Both the position numbers and the translations under genes were made by a program. DNA of 64,000 nucleotides, taken from NCBI GenBank assembly GCA_000708835.1, contig DF237280.1:36526-100525 (forward strand), written 5' to 3'. Shown piece by piece: positions 63,810 to 64,000 of the stretch. The number at the start of each line of letters is the position of its first letter. Within the stretch, counting starts at the first letter, position 1. This DNA comes from Klebsormidium nitens. Its lineage: Eukaryota; Streptophyta; Klebsormidiophyceae; Klebsormidiales; Klebsormidiaceae. The notes under the pieces are model-generated. The model saw only the letters and a program-made list of their open reading frames with translations. It searched no databases and had not been told where the DNA came from.

Positions 63810-64000
63810 TTTGGGGTCGCTGGGCAAGACAAACCGACCGGATCAGGGGTCAGACGACGGGGGTCCATCATATTCGAAACTCCGTGTCGAACGCCGAGTA
63901 CTACAACCATTGCGAAGGTTGTCCGAGTCAGAGTACGGTCGGACTCGCAATTGCAATTGGCAACGTTTGCAAGCTCAGAGTCAGGGATCTGTACTCTCTA

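Noticed and set aside
1-64000. tRNA, rRNA, CRISPR or bacterial operon features
   Set aside because: None could be seen. Spliced eukaryotic genes throughout make prokaryotic features implausible. A tRNA scan could not be run, so absence of tRNA genes is not proven.

Overview
This is eukaryotic nuclear DNA from a green plant lineage. Every gene is split by short GT-AG introns, mostly 150-600 bases. The proteins include a CHASE-domain cytokinin-receptor-type histidine kinase, a chloroplast SRP54, a plastid ribosomal protein with a transit peptide, a plastid-type acetolactate synthase and an APD-type RING E3 ligase. The compact layout, mid GC content and streptophyte-style gene set suggest a streptophyte (charophyte) alga, with Klebsormidium my best guess. 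The genus is inference only.

Thirteen genes can be supported. Most were rebuilt exon by exon by checking that splice sites and codon phase agree. In order they are: cytokinin-receptor-like kinase (-, 3' part off the left edge); Sel1-repeat protein with an N-terminal helical domain (+); MYND zinc-finger protein (-); sterol-glucosyltransferase-like UGT (+); a plastid-targeted acidic protein, possibly PAP8/pTAC6-like (-); alpha/beta hydrolase (+); cpSRP54 (-); ESCRT-I VPS23/TSG101-like UEV protein (+); acetolactate synthase (-); 40S uS10/S20 (+); plastid bL31 (-); APD-like RING E3 ligase (+); and an unidentified multi-exon protein (-). The strands alternate without exception, so the window is a chain of head-to-head pairs sharing 0.45-2.2 kb upstream regions, separated by tail-to-tail gaps of 0.8-1.5 kb.

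Four gene products are predicted to go to the plastid: acetolactate synthase (branched-chain amino acids), cpSRP54 (thylakoid protein targeting), bL31c (plastid translation) and the acidic protein. The others serve hormone sensing, ESCRT sorting, ubiquitination, cytosolic translation and lipid or sterol glycosylation. I see no pathway clustering.

The non-coding DNA has its own structure. Four small inverted-repeat elements of 195-295 bp, in three families, all end in TACCGTA or a close variant. Each family repeats its own heptamer (TTCGGAA, TTCGGCA or TTGGGCA) through its interior. TGCATGC-type words cluster in the tail-to-tail gaps. The right end (57.6-64 kb) is gene-poor apart from the unidentified gene and is rich in inverted repeats and MITEs.
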